Source: Novilysobacter antarcticus
GTDB taxonomy: Bacteria > Pseudomonadota > Gammaproteobacteria > Xanthomonadales > Xanthomonadaceae
Length of the DNA stretch: 64,000 bases
Direction: 5' to 3'
NCBI RefSeq assembly: GCF_019802285.1
Contig: NZ_JAIEUJ010000001.1
Span: 372,001 to 436,000, forward strand
Part shown: piece after piece, positions 1 to 8,389 of the stretch
How the letters are laid out: each line of letters begins with the position of its first letter
Position numbering within the stretch: the stretch's first letter is position 1
The notes under the pieces: model-generated
What the model saw: only the letters and a program-made list of their open reading frames with translations
What the model was told of the DNA's origin: nothing
Database searches by the model: none
Position numbers and translations under genes: made by a program

Positions 1-836
1 CTGGCGTCGCGCGCCGCAGCAGCGGCATCGGCGACGATGTCGTAGGAGTCCGAGTACATCACCACGCCGCCGGGCAACTCGAAGCGGTGCTGCGGTTTCG
101 GGTCGAGGAACTCGTACCCCATCCCCATCGGCGATGACAGGCCGTCGCGGCTGCGGAACTTGCCGCTGGCCTTGTCGATCGCGGTGACGGTGAACGGGGT
201 CCAGATGCGATGGATGTCCTGGTCGATATAGGACCCATCGGTGGAAGCAAAGTACTTCTGCTCGTTGACCTGGAACATCCGCGACGCGACAAAGCTGGCT
301 CCGGCGGCGGTCGCCGCGGCATTGGCCGACATAAGCAGCTCGATCTTGTCCTTGATCGGCACTTCCATCGCGTTGCGCTGGATGGGCGTCGCCCAGGTCA
401 CCTCGCCGACGCCGCGGGCCGGGGCCAGTTGGACGGGTTCGGTGATCGTCCCGGAATTGGCCTTCGCAATCGCGAGCGCCTGCCGCGTCGCCTCGGCTAC
501 CGCATCGTCGCCGAGCTGGTTGGTGGCGGCAAACCCCCAGGCGCCGTTGGCCAGCACGCGGACACCGACACCCGTTGATTCGGTATTGACGACGTTTTCG
601 ACCTTGTCTTCCCGGGTGGTGATGAACTGGCGCAGGTAGCGTCCGATGCGCACGTCGCAATAAGTCGCACCACCGGCTCTGGCGGTATCGAGCGCGGTAT
701 CGGCCAGACGCTTCTTCAAGACGGCATCGATGCGGGTGATCAGCTCCTCCGCGGCGATCGCGCGGCCGAATGCGGGCAACAACAGCAGCCCAATCCCTGC
801 GCTGGAGGCCTTGAGGAAATCGCGGCGGTCCATCAT
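1..836 (-). CDS. TldD/PmbA-like protein with Tat signal, 3' end outside window
   Basis: Reading on the minus strand from two consecutive ATG codons at 836 and 833 gives an open frame of 278 codons that leaves the window. A GGGAG ribosome binding site lies just upstream. The N-terminus has a twin-arginine motif (RRDFLK) followed by a hydrophobic stretch ending in AIAAEE, so export by the Tat system is inferred. The remainder aligns by eye almost residue for residue with the neighbouring 853-2487 product (for example YCDVRIGRYLRQF and YFASTDGSYIDQD in both). The catalytic HExxxH region of that paralogue lies near residue 306, beyond the visible part here, so it cannot be said whether this copy is the metal-binding TldD type or the partner TldE/PmbA type. 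It lies 16 nt downstream of its paralogue, probably in one operon. Confidence 0.85.
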   Translation of the reverse strand, partial: MMDRRDFLKASSAGIGLLLLPAFGRAIAAEELITRIDAVLKKRLADTALDTARAGGATYCDVRIGRYLRQFITTREDKVENVVNTESTGVGVRVLANGAWGFAATNQLGDDAVAEATRQALAIAKANSGTITEPVQLAPARGVGEVTWATPIQRNAMEVPIKDKIELLMSANAAATAAGASFVASRMFQVNEQKYFASTDGSYIDQDIHRIWTPFTVTAIDKASGKFRSRDGLSSPMGMGYEFLDPKPQHRFELPGGVVMYSDSYDIVADAAAAARDA

Positions 837-852
837 CTCCCGTGTCCTGCCA

Positions 853-2487
853 TCAACCCAGATTGCGGGCGGTGTTGATCACGTTGACGCCGTTGAAGCG
901 AGCCGTGCTCGACCCGTGCGACACCGTCGACACCTGCGATGGCTGGCCCTTGCCGTCGAAGAACGAGCCACCGAAGCGGTAGTCGCTCTTGTCGCAGACC
1001 GCCGCGCAGGAATTCCAGAACTCCGGCGTCTGGATCTGGTAGGCGACGTCCTCGATCATCCCGGTGATCTTTCCGTCCTCGATTTGGTAGAACAGCTGGC
1101 CGCCGAACTGCGCGTTGTAGCGTTGCTGGTCGATCGAGAAGGAGCCGTCGCCGATGATGTAGATGCCTTTCTCGACATCCTTGATCATGTCGGCGACGCT
1201 GAGTTTCGCGTTGCCCGGGGCCATGGATACGTTGGGCATGCGCTGGAACTGCACGCTCGACCACGAGTCCGCGTAGGAACACCCGTGCGAGGCATTCTCG
1301 CCAAGGAGGTGTACCTGATCGCGGGTCGCCTGCAGATTCACCAGCTTGCCGTCCTTGATCAGGTCCCAACGCCGGGTCTTCACTCCCTCGTCGTCGTAGC
1401 CGACCGCGCCGAGGCTTCCGGCCTGGGTCTTGTCGGCGAAGATATTGACCTGCTCGCTGCCGTACTGGAACCGGTCCCTGACCTTGTCCAGCGTGACAAA
1501 GCTGGTGCCTGCGTAGTTGGCTTCATAACCAAGGACGCGGTCCAGCTCCAGCGGATGGCCGATCGATTCATGGATGGTCAGCCAGGTGTGCGATGGATCG
1601 AGCACCAGATCGTATTTGCCGGGCTTGACCGAAGGCGCCTTGAGCTTCTCCAGGGTCTGCTTGGCGGCAGCGACGGCGTCGGCGCGCATGTCGTAGGACT
1701 GGCCGTAGGCGGTGACGCCGTTTGGCAGCACGAAGCGGCCCGCTGCGTCCCCGTCGAGGTACTCGAACCCCATGCCCATGGGCGCCGACAGCCCAGCACG
1801 GGTGCGGAACTTGCCGCTGGCCTTGTCGATCGCGGTGACCGTCATCGGCGCCCAGATGCGATGCACGTCCTGATCGATGTAGGAGCCATCGGTCGAGGCA
1901 AAATATTTCTGCTCGTTCACCAGGAACAGCATCGAGTTGACGAAGCTTGCACCGGCTCCGATCGCGTCGGCGTTGACGCCAAGCAGGAGATCGGCCTTTT
2001 CCTTGACCGGCACCGCCATCGCGTTCTTGCGGATTGGCGTCTTCCAGCTCACCTCACCCAGGCCCGGCGTGGCCGCCAGTTCAACCGGTGCCGTCTGTCG
2101 CTTCGCATTTGCCTTGGCGATGGCTGTCGCCTGCCTGGCCGCCTCGGCGACGCCCGCCGCGCCCATGTCGTTGGTGGCGGCGAAACCCCAGGCGCCATTG
2201 GCGATGACACGCACGCCGATGCCGGTGGATTCGGTATTGACCACGTTCTGGACCTTGTCCTCGCGCGTGATCACGAACTGGCGAAGGTAGCGACCTATGC
2301 GGACGTCGCAGTACGACGCGCCGCTGTCGGTGGCCGCCTGCAGTGCCGTGTCGGCGAGCGATTTCTTCATCGCCACGTCGAGTGCGGGATCCAGAAGTGC
2401 TTCCGCCGCGATGGCGTGACCCCAACCGGGTATCGCAAGACCGGCGAAGCCGAGGCTGCTGAGAGTGAGAAACTGCCGTCTATCCAT
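853..2487 (-). CDS. TldD/PmbA-family metalloprotease with Tat signal peptide
   Basis: This is a 544-residue protein of the TldD/PmbA family, known from E. coli TldD/TldE, which degrade peptides and mature microcin B17 in the cytoplasm. The zinc motif HESIGH (HExxxH) sits near residue 306 and marks it as the catalytic TldD type. Unlike the E. coli proteins it begins MDRRQFLTLSSLGFAG, a clear Tat motif (RRQFL) and hydrophobic core, so a folded protein exported to the periplasm is inferred. The product is longer than E. coli TldD because of this leader. It is directly followed by a paralogue (gap 16 nt), suggesting a heteromeric TldD/TldE-like pair. The substrate is unknown. Confidence 0.9.
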   Translation of the reverse strand: MDRRQFLTLSSLGFAGLAIPGWGHAIAAEALLDPALDVAMKKSLADTALQAATDSGASYCDVRIGRYLRQFVITREDKVQNVVNTESTGIGVRVIANGAWGFAATNDMGAAGVAEAARQATAIAKANAKRQTAPVELAATPGLGEVSWKTPIRKNAMAVPVKEKADLLLGVNADAIGAGASFVNSMLFLVNEQKYFASTDGSYIDQDVHRIWAPMTVTAIDKASGKFRTRAGLSAPMGMGFEYLDGDAAGRFVLPNGVTAYGQSYDMRADAVAAAKQTLEKLKAPSVKPGKYDLVLDPSHTWLTIHESIGHPLELDRVLGYEANYAGTSFVTLDKVRDRFQYGSEQVNIFADKTQAGSLGAVGYDDEGVKTRRWDLIKDGKLVNLQATRDQVHLLGENASHGCSYADSWSSVQFQRMPNVSMAPGNAKLSVADMIKDVEKGIYIIGDGSFSIDQQRYNAQFGGQLFYQIEDGKITGMIEDVAYQIQTPEFWNSCAAVCDKSDYRFGGSFFDGKGQPSQVSTVSHGSSTARFNGVNVINTARNLG

Positions 2488-2702
2488 CGTTCATGCGCCA
2501 CTGGTGTGCTCGACCGGCTTTGACGTACCCAAAGCGTTGGAGACAGGAGGGAGAACCGCGTGAATCGACTCTGGTGATCGCTCCGGAAGGCGTCAAGTGA
2601 CCTTCGGCACATCCTGTGCGGCAGATAAGCCCACGACGCGACTTGCCCTGATGAGGCAAACAAACCAGCGCCATTCGGACAGGAAATCGGGAGAACCGCA
2701 AA

Positions 2703-2731
2703 GCAAAAAGCCCTGCGCCAGTGGCAGGGCC
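2703..2731 (-). terminator. Rho-independent terminator of tRNA-Ala
   Basis: On the minus strand a 7-bp stem (GCCCTGC/GCAGGGC) with a 7-nt loop is followed by CTTTTTGCTT. It lies about 35 nt past the 3' end of tRNA-Ala. The rest of 2488-2765 holds no gene that can be supported. Confidence 0.75.
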
Positions 2732-2765
2732 CTTTACCGTTTCGGATGCTATCCGGACTGCTTCA

Positions 2766-2841
2766 TGGTGGAGCGGAGGGGGATCGAACCCCTGACCTCC
2801 ACGATGCGAACGTGGCGCTCTCCCAGCTGAGCTACCGCCCC
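2766..2841 (-). tRNA. tRNA-Ala(CGC)
   Basis: A 76-nt cloverleaf is readable on the minus strand. The acceptor stem is GGGGCGG/CCGCTCC and contains the G3:U70 wobble pair that is the alanine identity element. The anticodon loop TTCGCAT gives anticodon CGC, decoding GCG. The T arm has GGTTCGATCC and the 3' CCA is encoded. GCG is a frequent alanine codon in this GC-rich genome, consistent with a dedicated tRNA. Confidence 0.95.
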
Positions 2842-2882
2842 ATGAAAGCGGAGCCAAGTCTAACGGGGCGACGACGCCAGCG

Positions 2883-4064
2883 CTAGTGTTTTGCTTCCAG
2901 CAATGGTGTCAGCACTGGTTCCAGCGCTTCCTGCCGCCAGCCGGCGAGAGCATCAGGCCACTCACCGTGGTCAAGCAGGCTTTCCAGGTGCTTGCGCGAT
3001 GCGAGCACGCCGGCAGACAGATCCAACCGCTCGCTCACCGCAGCGACCGCGTCCTGCAGGGCGCGCAAGCGGGCTTTGTCGCGTTTCTCCGCGAGCCGGG
3101 CATCGGGCGCGCCGCCTTCGTCGTCAACAGGGGTGCGCAATGCATTCCAGATGACGTCGGTCAGTTTGCGCGGTGCCTTGGGTTGGCCGTCGAGCAACCC
3201 CTGCAGCGCCGCAGCGTCGGCGGGCTTTTCCCGCGCGATCAGCAATGCCAGCTCATTGTCCAGGATCCAGCCACGGGGACGGTCGGTCTGGCGGGCATAG
3301 CGGTCGCGCCAGCGCAGCAGCCGGATAGCGCTGCGCTGGGCATCCGGATCAAGGAACTGCGCACCGCGCAGCGACAGGTGTGGCCAGCGTTCCAGCCCGT
3401 CCGCATCGGCGTTGGCGAGGGTGCGCTCCGCGTCCGCGGCGAGCCACTCACTGCGGCCCTGCTTGTGCAACATGCTGTCCAGCACGTCGTGCAGCTCGAA
3501 CAGATGGCGAACGTCGTCGGCGGCGTATTCCAGTTGCGATGCCGACAGCGGACGACGCAACCAGTCCGAGCGCGTTTCGCCCTTGGCCAGTGGTACGCCG
3601 GTGATGCTTTCCACCAGCTTCTGGTACCCCATGCCGCCTCCCACGCCGGTCAGTGAAGCCGCCAGCTGGGTGTCGAAAAGCGGCCGCGGCAACGTATCGC
3701 ACGCATGCTTGAATGCCACCAGGTCCTCGCTGGGGCTGTGCATGATCTTCAGGATCGCTGTATCGGCGAGGATCGAGGCGAGCGCTTCGTTGATGCCCGA
3801 TGCCAGGCTGTCGACCAGCAGGATCTCGAGCCGGCCGTCGCGCTCCAGCGCGATCTGCACCAGAGCCAGCTTCGGCCAATAGGTGCGTTCGCGGATGAAT
3901 TCGGTATCCACCCCGATCCTGCGGGGTCCGTGGGCTAGCCGGGCGCGGAGCTGCTCCGGGGCGTCGATCCAGACGGGGGAGGAGGAGGTGGGAGGGCGGT
4001 TGGAATTCGGTGATTCTGTCACGTGGAGTAAGCCGGAGACGGGAGTTGCCGCAAGCGGCGACAA
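2883..4064 (-). CDS. rnd: Ribonuclease D
   Basis: The 393-residue product is a DEDD-type 3'-5' exoribonuclease that trims tRNA 3' ends. Exo motif I is visible as [12 protein letters not shown], motif II around [10 protein letters not shown] and motif III as YAADDVRHL, followed by HRDC-like helical sequence. The length is slightly above the usual ~375 residues because of a poorly conserved N-terminus of about 30 residues. The ATG at 4064 is used here; a GTG around position 4021 in the same frame is an alternative start nearer to the conserved region. The gene is divergent from the 4129 lipoprotein gene with only about 64 nt between them, so both promoters must lie in that gap or overlap the 5' ends. 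Confidence 0.92.
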   Translation of the reverse strand: MSPLAATPVSGLLHVTESPNSNRPPTSSSPVWIDAPEQLRARLAHGPRRIGVDTEFIRERTYWPKLALVQIALERDGRLEILLVDSLASGINEALASILADTAILKIMHSPSEDLVAFKHACDTLPRPLFDTQLAASLTGVGGGMGYQKLVESITGVPLAKGETRSDWLRRPLSASQLEYAADDVRHLFELHDVLDSMLHKQGRSEWLAADAERTLANADADGLERWPHLSLRGAQFLDPDAQRSAIRLLRWRDRYARQTDRPRGWILDNELALLIAREKPADAAALQGLLDGQPKAPRKLTDVIWNALRTPVDDEGGAPDARLAEKRDKARLRALQDAVAAVSERLDLSAGVLASRKHLESLLDHGEWPDALAGWRQEALEPVLTPLLEAKH

Positions 4065-4128
4065 TAGCCTACTTTCAGCGTGCCTTTACGGCGCGTCCAC
4101 AGCGACAGCCGACAGGCGAGGAGGACGA

Positions 4129-6027
4129 TTGCGCAACCCAGTGCCAGCGGTGTCGTCGCGCGCGAAGGGCCTGAAGGCTGGCCTCGCAGTGAAGGCGCTG
4201 TTGCTTGCGGCAGTCCTGATCAGCTCGGGATGCTCCCGCTCCGGTGATGGTGCTGCGGTCGACGACGCTGCTCCGAACGGGTCGGCTGCAACGGCGCCCG
4301 TGGTCACCATCGGCCCGGACGAAGCGCTACCCGAAGCGGTCGTGTGGGAAGCGCCCGCCATCGATGTGGATGAAGGCAACACCGACGAGCTGAAAGAGAA
4401 GGCTCGCGAAGCGCTCGACGAGGGCCGTCTGTTCGGGGGCGATGGCGACGCGGTCCCGCTCTACCTTGCGCTGCGCCAGACGGCACCGGACGATCCGGAA
4501 ATCCGCCAGGGACTCGGTGATGCGCTGGATGCCCTGATCGCCCGCGCGGGCGAGGCGCTTGCAGCAGTCGAAGACGACCCATCGGGCTTGCGGCAGGCGC
4601 AGGAGGTGGGCTCGGTTGTCCGCGTCGTGGCTCCGCAAGACCCCCGCGTCATTGCCTACCTGGATGAGCTGCAGACGGTCGAGCGCGCGCAGGAGGCCAG
4701 CCTGCGCGGCGAGCGGGCACTGAATCAGGATGACATCGGCGAAGTCGGCGACGGCGGCGCGATCGGCTGGTTCCTCCAGTCACTGGAGATTCGCCCGGGC
4801 AACGCGCGGGCCATGCAAGGGCTGGCCGCCGCAGAGAGCGCCCTCATCCGGCGCGCCGAAAAGGCTGCCGAGGCCGACGATTACGAGCAGGCCGACAGCT
4901 GGCTCGACAAGGCCGCGGACGTGCGCCCGGACGCGGGCACCGTGGACCGGGCGCGGTCACAGATCGCACGCGTGCGGCTTGCGCGCATCGGCAGCCTGCG
5001 TGACCAGGGCATTGCCGCACTGAGCGTCGAGGGTGGTGTGGATGTTGCGCGCGGCCACTTGGCGAACCTGCTGCGCATCGCCCCGGAGGCCAATCCCGCC
5101 GCCATCGAGCTGCGCGAGCGCATTGAGCTTGCCAGCCACTACGGACTTTTCCGGCCGGGCCAGGTGTTTACCGAGGCGCTCCGGCTAGGTGGTCGTGGAC
5201 CGGCCATGGTGGTGATTCCGCACGGTGGGTTCCGCATGGGCGCCAGTGATTCCGACGCGGATGCGACGGACGCCGAGCGCCCTTCTCGGACTATCCGCTT
5301 TGACCGCGGCCTCGCGGTCGCCCAGCACGAAGTGACTGTGGCCGAGTTCCGACGCTTCATTACCGCCACCGGTTACACCACGCGCGCCGCGCGGCGCGGA
5401 TATTCCACCATCTACGACGAACGCAGCGGCAATCTCGTTCGCCGCAACGGCGTCGACTGGCGCCACGACTACACCGGCAAACCCGCCGCGGACGAGTTGC
5501 CGGTGCTCCACGTTGGTGCCCGTGATGCCGACGCCTATGCCGAATGGCTCGCCGAGCAGACCGGGCAGCGTTACCGCCTGCCGAGCGAGGCCGAGTTCGA
5601 GTACATGCTGCGTGCCGGCAACCCGGGTCCGTACCCCTGGGGTGAGGGTGCGCCGCCGCCGGGCAGCGGCAATTACACCGGCGCGCTGGACGAGTCGCCC
5701 AGCGGTCGACATTGGCGCAATGCGTTTGAAGGTTACGGTGATGGTGCCTGGGGGCCGGCGCCTGCAGCCAGCTTCGCGCCCAATGGGTTCGGTCTTTTCG
5801 ATGTGGCAGGCAATGTCAGTGAGTGGGTTGGCGACTGTTGGCACGGCAGCTACCGTCGCGCGCCCGCTTCGGGCAAGGCGTGGGTCAACCCGGGCTGTCG
5901 TGAGCGCGTGGTGCGTGGTGGCTCGTGGGCGAGCTCGCCCGAACAGACCCGTTCGACATGGCGGCTGGGCAGTGACGCGAACACCACAAATGCGCGCGTA
6001 GGCTTCCGCGTGGTGCGCGAGATCTGA
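4129..6027 (+). CDS. FGE/SUMF1-like domain lipoprotein with helical-repeat middle
   Basis: The frame is open from 3883, but the start is set at TTG 4129 because a strong GAGGAGG ribosome binding site sits 4-5 nt before it and the product then begins with a signal peptide (LKAGLAVKALLLAAVLISSGC), probably of a lipoprotein. This gives 632 residues. Residues ~80-340 are Ala/Glu-rich helical repeats resembling TPR units. From about residue 360 there is a formylglycine-generating-enzyme-like domain: MVVIPHGGFRMG, RLPSEAEFEYMLRAG, NVSEWVGDCWHGSY, RVVRGGSW, GFRVVRE. The paired C-terminal cysteines that bind copper in true FGE are not seen after RGGSW, so sulfatase activation is unlikely. The function is unknown; it is probably co-transcribed with the M48 protease 34 nt downstream. 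Confidence 0.85.
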   Translation: MRNPVPAVSSRAKGLKAGLAVKALLLAAVLISSGCSRSGDGAAVDDAAPNGSAATAPVVTIGPDEALPEAVVWEAPAIDVDEGNTDELKEKAREALDEGRLFGGDGDAVPLYLALRQTAPDDPEIRQGLGDALDALIARAGEALAAVEDDPSGLRQAQEVGSVVRVVAPQDPRVIAYLDELQTVERAQEASLRGERALNQDDIGEVGDGGAIGWFLQSLEIRPGNARAMQGLAAAESALIRRAEKAAEADDYEQADSWLDKAADVRPDAGTVDRARSQIARVRLARIGSLRDQGIAALSVEGGVDVARGHLANLLRIAPEANPAAIELRERIELASHYGLFRPGQVFTEALRLGGRGPAMVVIPHGGFRMGASDSDADATDAERPSRTIRFDRGLAVAQHEVTVAEFRRFITATGYTTRAARRGYSTIYDERSGNLVRRNGVDWRHDYTGKPAADELPVLHVGARDADAYAEWLAEQTGQRYRLPSEAEFEYMLRAGNPGPYPWGEGAPPPGSGNYTGALDESPSGRHWRNAFEGYGDGAWGPAPAASFAPNGFGLFDVAGNVSEWVGDCWHGSYRRAPASGKAWVNPGCRERVVRGGSWASSPEQTRSTWRLGSDANTTNARVGFRVVREI

Positions 6028-6061
6028 GCCGGCAGCACCCCGGCCCCTTTGAGGAAACACG

Positions 6062-6979
6062 ATGAACTCCGATCGCATGGGAAATCGGCCTGGTCCGGGG
6101 CGTCGCCGCGGTGTTGGCGTGCGCTGGTGGATCCTGGTGGCATTCGCCGCCTTCGCCGCGTGGCAGTGGTTCGGCTCAGCCGAGACGGATCCGTACACCG
6201 GCGAGACCGCGCACTACGGCGTCAGCACCAGTAAAGAAGTCGACCTGGGCGCCCAGGCCTATCGCCAGGTCAAGGCGGATGCACAGGGCCAGGGTGCGCT
6301 GTTGCCGCCCGATGCGCCGGCCAGCCGCCAGATCCGCGCGATCGCCAACCGACTGATCGAAAAGGTACCGCAGGTGACCGCGGATCTCGCTGCGCAGAAC
6401 CAGCAGCAGGCGCCGACCACCTACCAGGATTTCCAGTGGGACGTCAGCGTGATCCAGTCCGACGAGGCAAATGCCTTCTGCCTGCCCGGCGGGAAGATGG
6501 CCGTCTACACCGGGCTGATGCCGATCACCCAGACCGAGGACGCGATGGCGGTCGTGATGGGGCACGAAATCGCCCACGCGCTGTTGCGGCATGGCTCGCA
6601 GCGCATGGCCCAGCAAAACCTGGTGCAGATGGGACAGATCGCGGCGAGCATGGCCGTGGACGGTATGGATCCACAGCAGCAACAGGCGGTAATGGCTGCC
6701 CTCGGCGCCGGTGCGCAGTACGGGCTGATCCTTCCGTACGGGCGGAACCACGAAACCCAGGCTGACCAGATCGGATTGATGCTCGCCGCGGCGGCCTGCT
6801 ACGACCCCCGTGCAGCGGTGCCGTTGTGGGAGCGCATGTCACAGTTGGGCGGCGGTGCGCGTCCGCCGGAGTTCGCCTCGACCCATCCGGATCCGGCCAA
6901 CCGTATCCAGACGCTGCAGGGGCTCATGCCCCAGGCGATGGGGTTCTACGAGAAGTACTGCGGCGGCACGCCACAGTAA
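6062..6979 (+). CDS. M48-family metalloprotease, membrane-anchored
   Basis: The 305-residue product has a single N-terminal hydrophobic segment (about residues 22-38, WWILVAFAAFAAWQW) that anchors or exports it. The zinc motif HEIAH is near residue 168 and the third ligand is in HETQADQIGL, the arrangement of the M48B YcaL/LoiP/BepA group of envelope-quality-control proteases. HxxH repeats typical of BepA TPR tails are absent and the chain ends soon after the protease domain. GAGGAAACACG before the ATG serves as ribosome binding site. It lies 34 nt after the FGE-like lipoprotein and is probably in the same transcript. Confidence 0.88.
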   Translation: MNSDRMGNRPGPGRRRGVGVRWWILVAFAAFAAWQWFGSAETDPYTGETAHYGVSTSKEVDLGAQAYRQVKADAQGQGALLPPDAPASRQIRAIANRLIEKVPQVTADLAAQNQQQAPTTYQDFQWDVSVIQSDEANAFCLPGGKMAVYTGLMPITQTEDAMAVVMGHEIAHALLRHGSQRMAQQNLVQMGQIAASMAVDGMDPQQQQAVMAALGAGAQYGLILPYGRNHETQADQIGLMLAAAACYDPRAAVPLWERMSQLGGGARPPEFASTHPDPANRIQTLQGLMPQAMGFYEKYCGGTPQ

Positions 6980-6988
6980 CGGCTGCGA

Positions 6989-7477
6989 TCAGGAATCCGA
7001 CGGCTCGTCGGTCTTGCGCTCGGACCTGGGCGTCTGGCCGACGCTGGCGGAGAAGTTCTTCTGGAATTCCTTCCACAAGCTCATGTTGCGCTCGGTGAGC
7101 TGATTCATCATCGTCCACGGCGTCTGGCCCAGCACGTTGCCTATCTGCTTGCGGAATTGCTGCTGCTGATCGAGGAAGGCCTGCATCGACTGCTCCAGGT
7201 AGCTGCCCATATAGCCCTGGAGCGAGTCGCCGTAGAAGCGGATGATCTGGCTCAGCAGCTCGGTGGAGAGCATCGGCTCTCCATCCTGCTCGTGCTCGGT
7301 GATGATCTGCAGCAACACCTGGCGGGTCAGATCCTCGCCGGATCGCGCATCAACGACCTCGAACTCCTCGCCATCGATGATCAACTGGCGCACATCCTCG
7401 ATGGTGATGTAGCTCGAGATGCGGGTGTCGTAAAGACGCCGGTTGGGATATTTCTTGATGACACGCTTGGATGACAT
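6989..7477 (-). CDS. phaR: Polyhydroxyalkanoate synthesis repressor PhaR
   Basis: The start is placed at ATG 7477 although the frame stays open further upstream, because the protein then begins SSKRVIKKYPNRRLYDT, the conserved N-terminus of the PHB_acc_N DNA-binding domain. The 162-residue product continues into the PHB_acc C-terminal domain (SQIIRFYGDSLQGYMGSYLE) and a Gln-rich helix. PhaR represses phasin and PHA-cycle genes and is released by binding nascent polymer. It lies 83 nt downstream of the acetoacetyl-CoA reductase gene in the same direction, which supports a PHA role, although no phaC synthase is in the window. Confidence 0.92.
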   Translation of the reverse strand: MSSKRVIKKYPNRRLYDTRISSYITIEDVRQLIIDGEEFEVVDARSGEDLTRQVLLQIITEHEQDGEPMLSTELLSQIIRFYGDSLQGYMGSYLEQSMQAFLDQQQQFRKQIGNVLGQTPWTMMNQLTERNMSLWKEFQKNFSASVGQTPRSERKTDEPSDS

Positions 7478-7537
7478 CGACAGCTCGCCTGCAGCAATGA
7501 TGCCCCGCAGCATGGCGGAGCAACCGGAGGCTTGCAA

Positions 7538-7560
7538 CATCGCCCGGGGCGCAGGCGATG
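7538..7560 (-). terminator. Hairpin between phaB and phaR
   Basis: CATCGCC and GGCGATG form a 7-bp stem immediately after the phaB stop codon. There is no clear T-run on the minus strand (TTGCAAG follows), so it may be a weak terminator, an attenuating hairpin or an mRNA-stabilising structure. Confidence 0.4.
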
Positions 7561-8301
7561 CTACCAGCCCATGTATTGGCCACCGTTGGCAGACAGGTTT
7601 GCACCGGTGATCCAGCCGGCTTCGTCGGGAATGAAGAAGCTCACCGCGTAGGCGATTTCCTCGGGCGTGCCGAGCCTGCCAGTGGGAATCTGGGCGATGA
7701 TCTTCTCGCGGATCTCCTCGGGTACGGCCATCACCATCTCGGTACCGATGTAACCCGGGGATACCGTGTTGACGGTGATTCCCATCCGTGCGTTTTCCTG
7801 CGCCAGCGAGATGGTGAAGCCGTGCATGCCCGCCTTGGCCGCGGCGTAGTTGGCCTGGCCGTACTGACCCTTCTGTCCGTTGATTGAGCTGATCTGGACG
7901 ATGCGCCCCCACTTTCGTGCCCGCATCCCTTCGATGACCGCGCGGGTGACGTTGAAGCACGAGTTGAGGTTGGTGCAGATCACCTCCTCCCACTGCTGCG
8001 GGGTCATCCGGTGGAACGTGGCGTCGCGGGTGATGCCGGCATTGTTGATCAGGATGTCGACCGGCCCGAGCTGATTCTCGATGTCGCGGACCATCGCCGC
8101 GCTCTGCTCGGGGCAGGACACGTCGCCGGCAGCGAGCACGACGTCATAACCCTCCGCCTTCATTTTCTCCTGCCAGGCGCGTCCGCGGGCCTCGTCGCGG
8201 TAGTTGGTCGCCACCTTGTGGCCCATTTTGCTGAGGCGCTTGATGATTGCGGTGCCGATTCCGCCGGCACCTCCAGTGACCAGAGCGATGCGTTGCGACA
8301 T
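7561..8301 (-). CDS. phaB: Acetoacetyl-CoA reductase (NADPH), SDR family
   Basis: The 246-residue short-chain dehydrogenase carries the Rossmann motif TGGAGGIGTA, the NNAG motif and the catalytic SSINGQ...YAAAK triad (Ser, Tyr, Lys). The sequences MTPQQWEEVICTNLNSCFN and GQYGQANYAAAKAGMHGFT are characteristic of PhaB/PhbB rather than FabG. The enzyme reduces acetoacetyl-CoA to (R)-3-hydroxybutyryl-CoA, the monomer for polyhydroxybutyrate. An adjacent phaR gene supports this. A GGAGAACACC ribosome binding site precedes the ATG. Confidence 0.93.
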   Translation of the reverse strand: MSQRIALVTGGAGGIGTAIIKRLSKMGHKVATNYRDEARGRAWQEKMKAEGYDVVLAAGDVSCPEQSAAMVRDIENQLGPVDILINNAGITRDATFHRMTPQQWEEVICTNLNSCFNVTRAVIEGMRARKWGRIVQISSINGQKGQYGQANYAAAKAGMHGFTISLAQENARMGITVNTVSPGYIGTEMVMAVPEEIREKIIAQIPTGRLGTPEEIAYAVSFFIPDEAGWITGANLSANGGQYMGW

Positions 8302-8389
8302 GGTGTTCTCCTAGACGAGGGCCGGTGGGATTTACGCTTGCGGCAGGCGGGTGATGCCTGGCGCGGGGTATCCAAGGTGTATCAGAGCC

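Noticed and set aside
730-2523. A 597-codon plus-strand frame over the TldD genes
   Set aside because: Antisense shadow; the minus strand carries the conserved HExxxH protein and a Tat leader.
4129-6027. Sulfatase-maturing formylglycine-generating enzyme
   Set aside because: The domain is of that fold family, but the paired cysteines after RGGSW are absent, so enzymatic FGE activity is not claimed.
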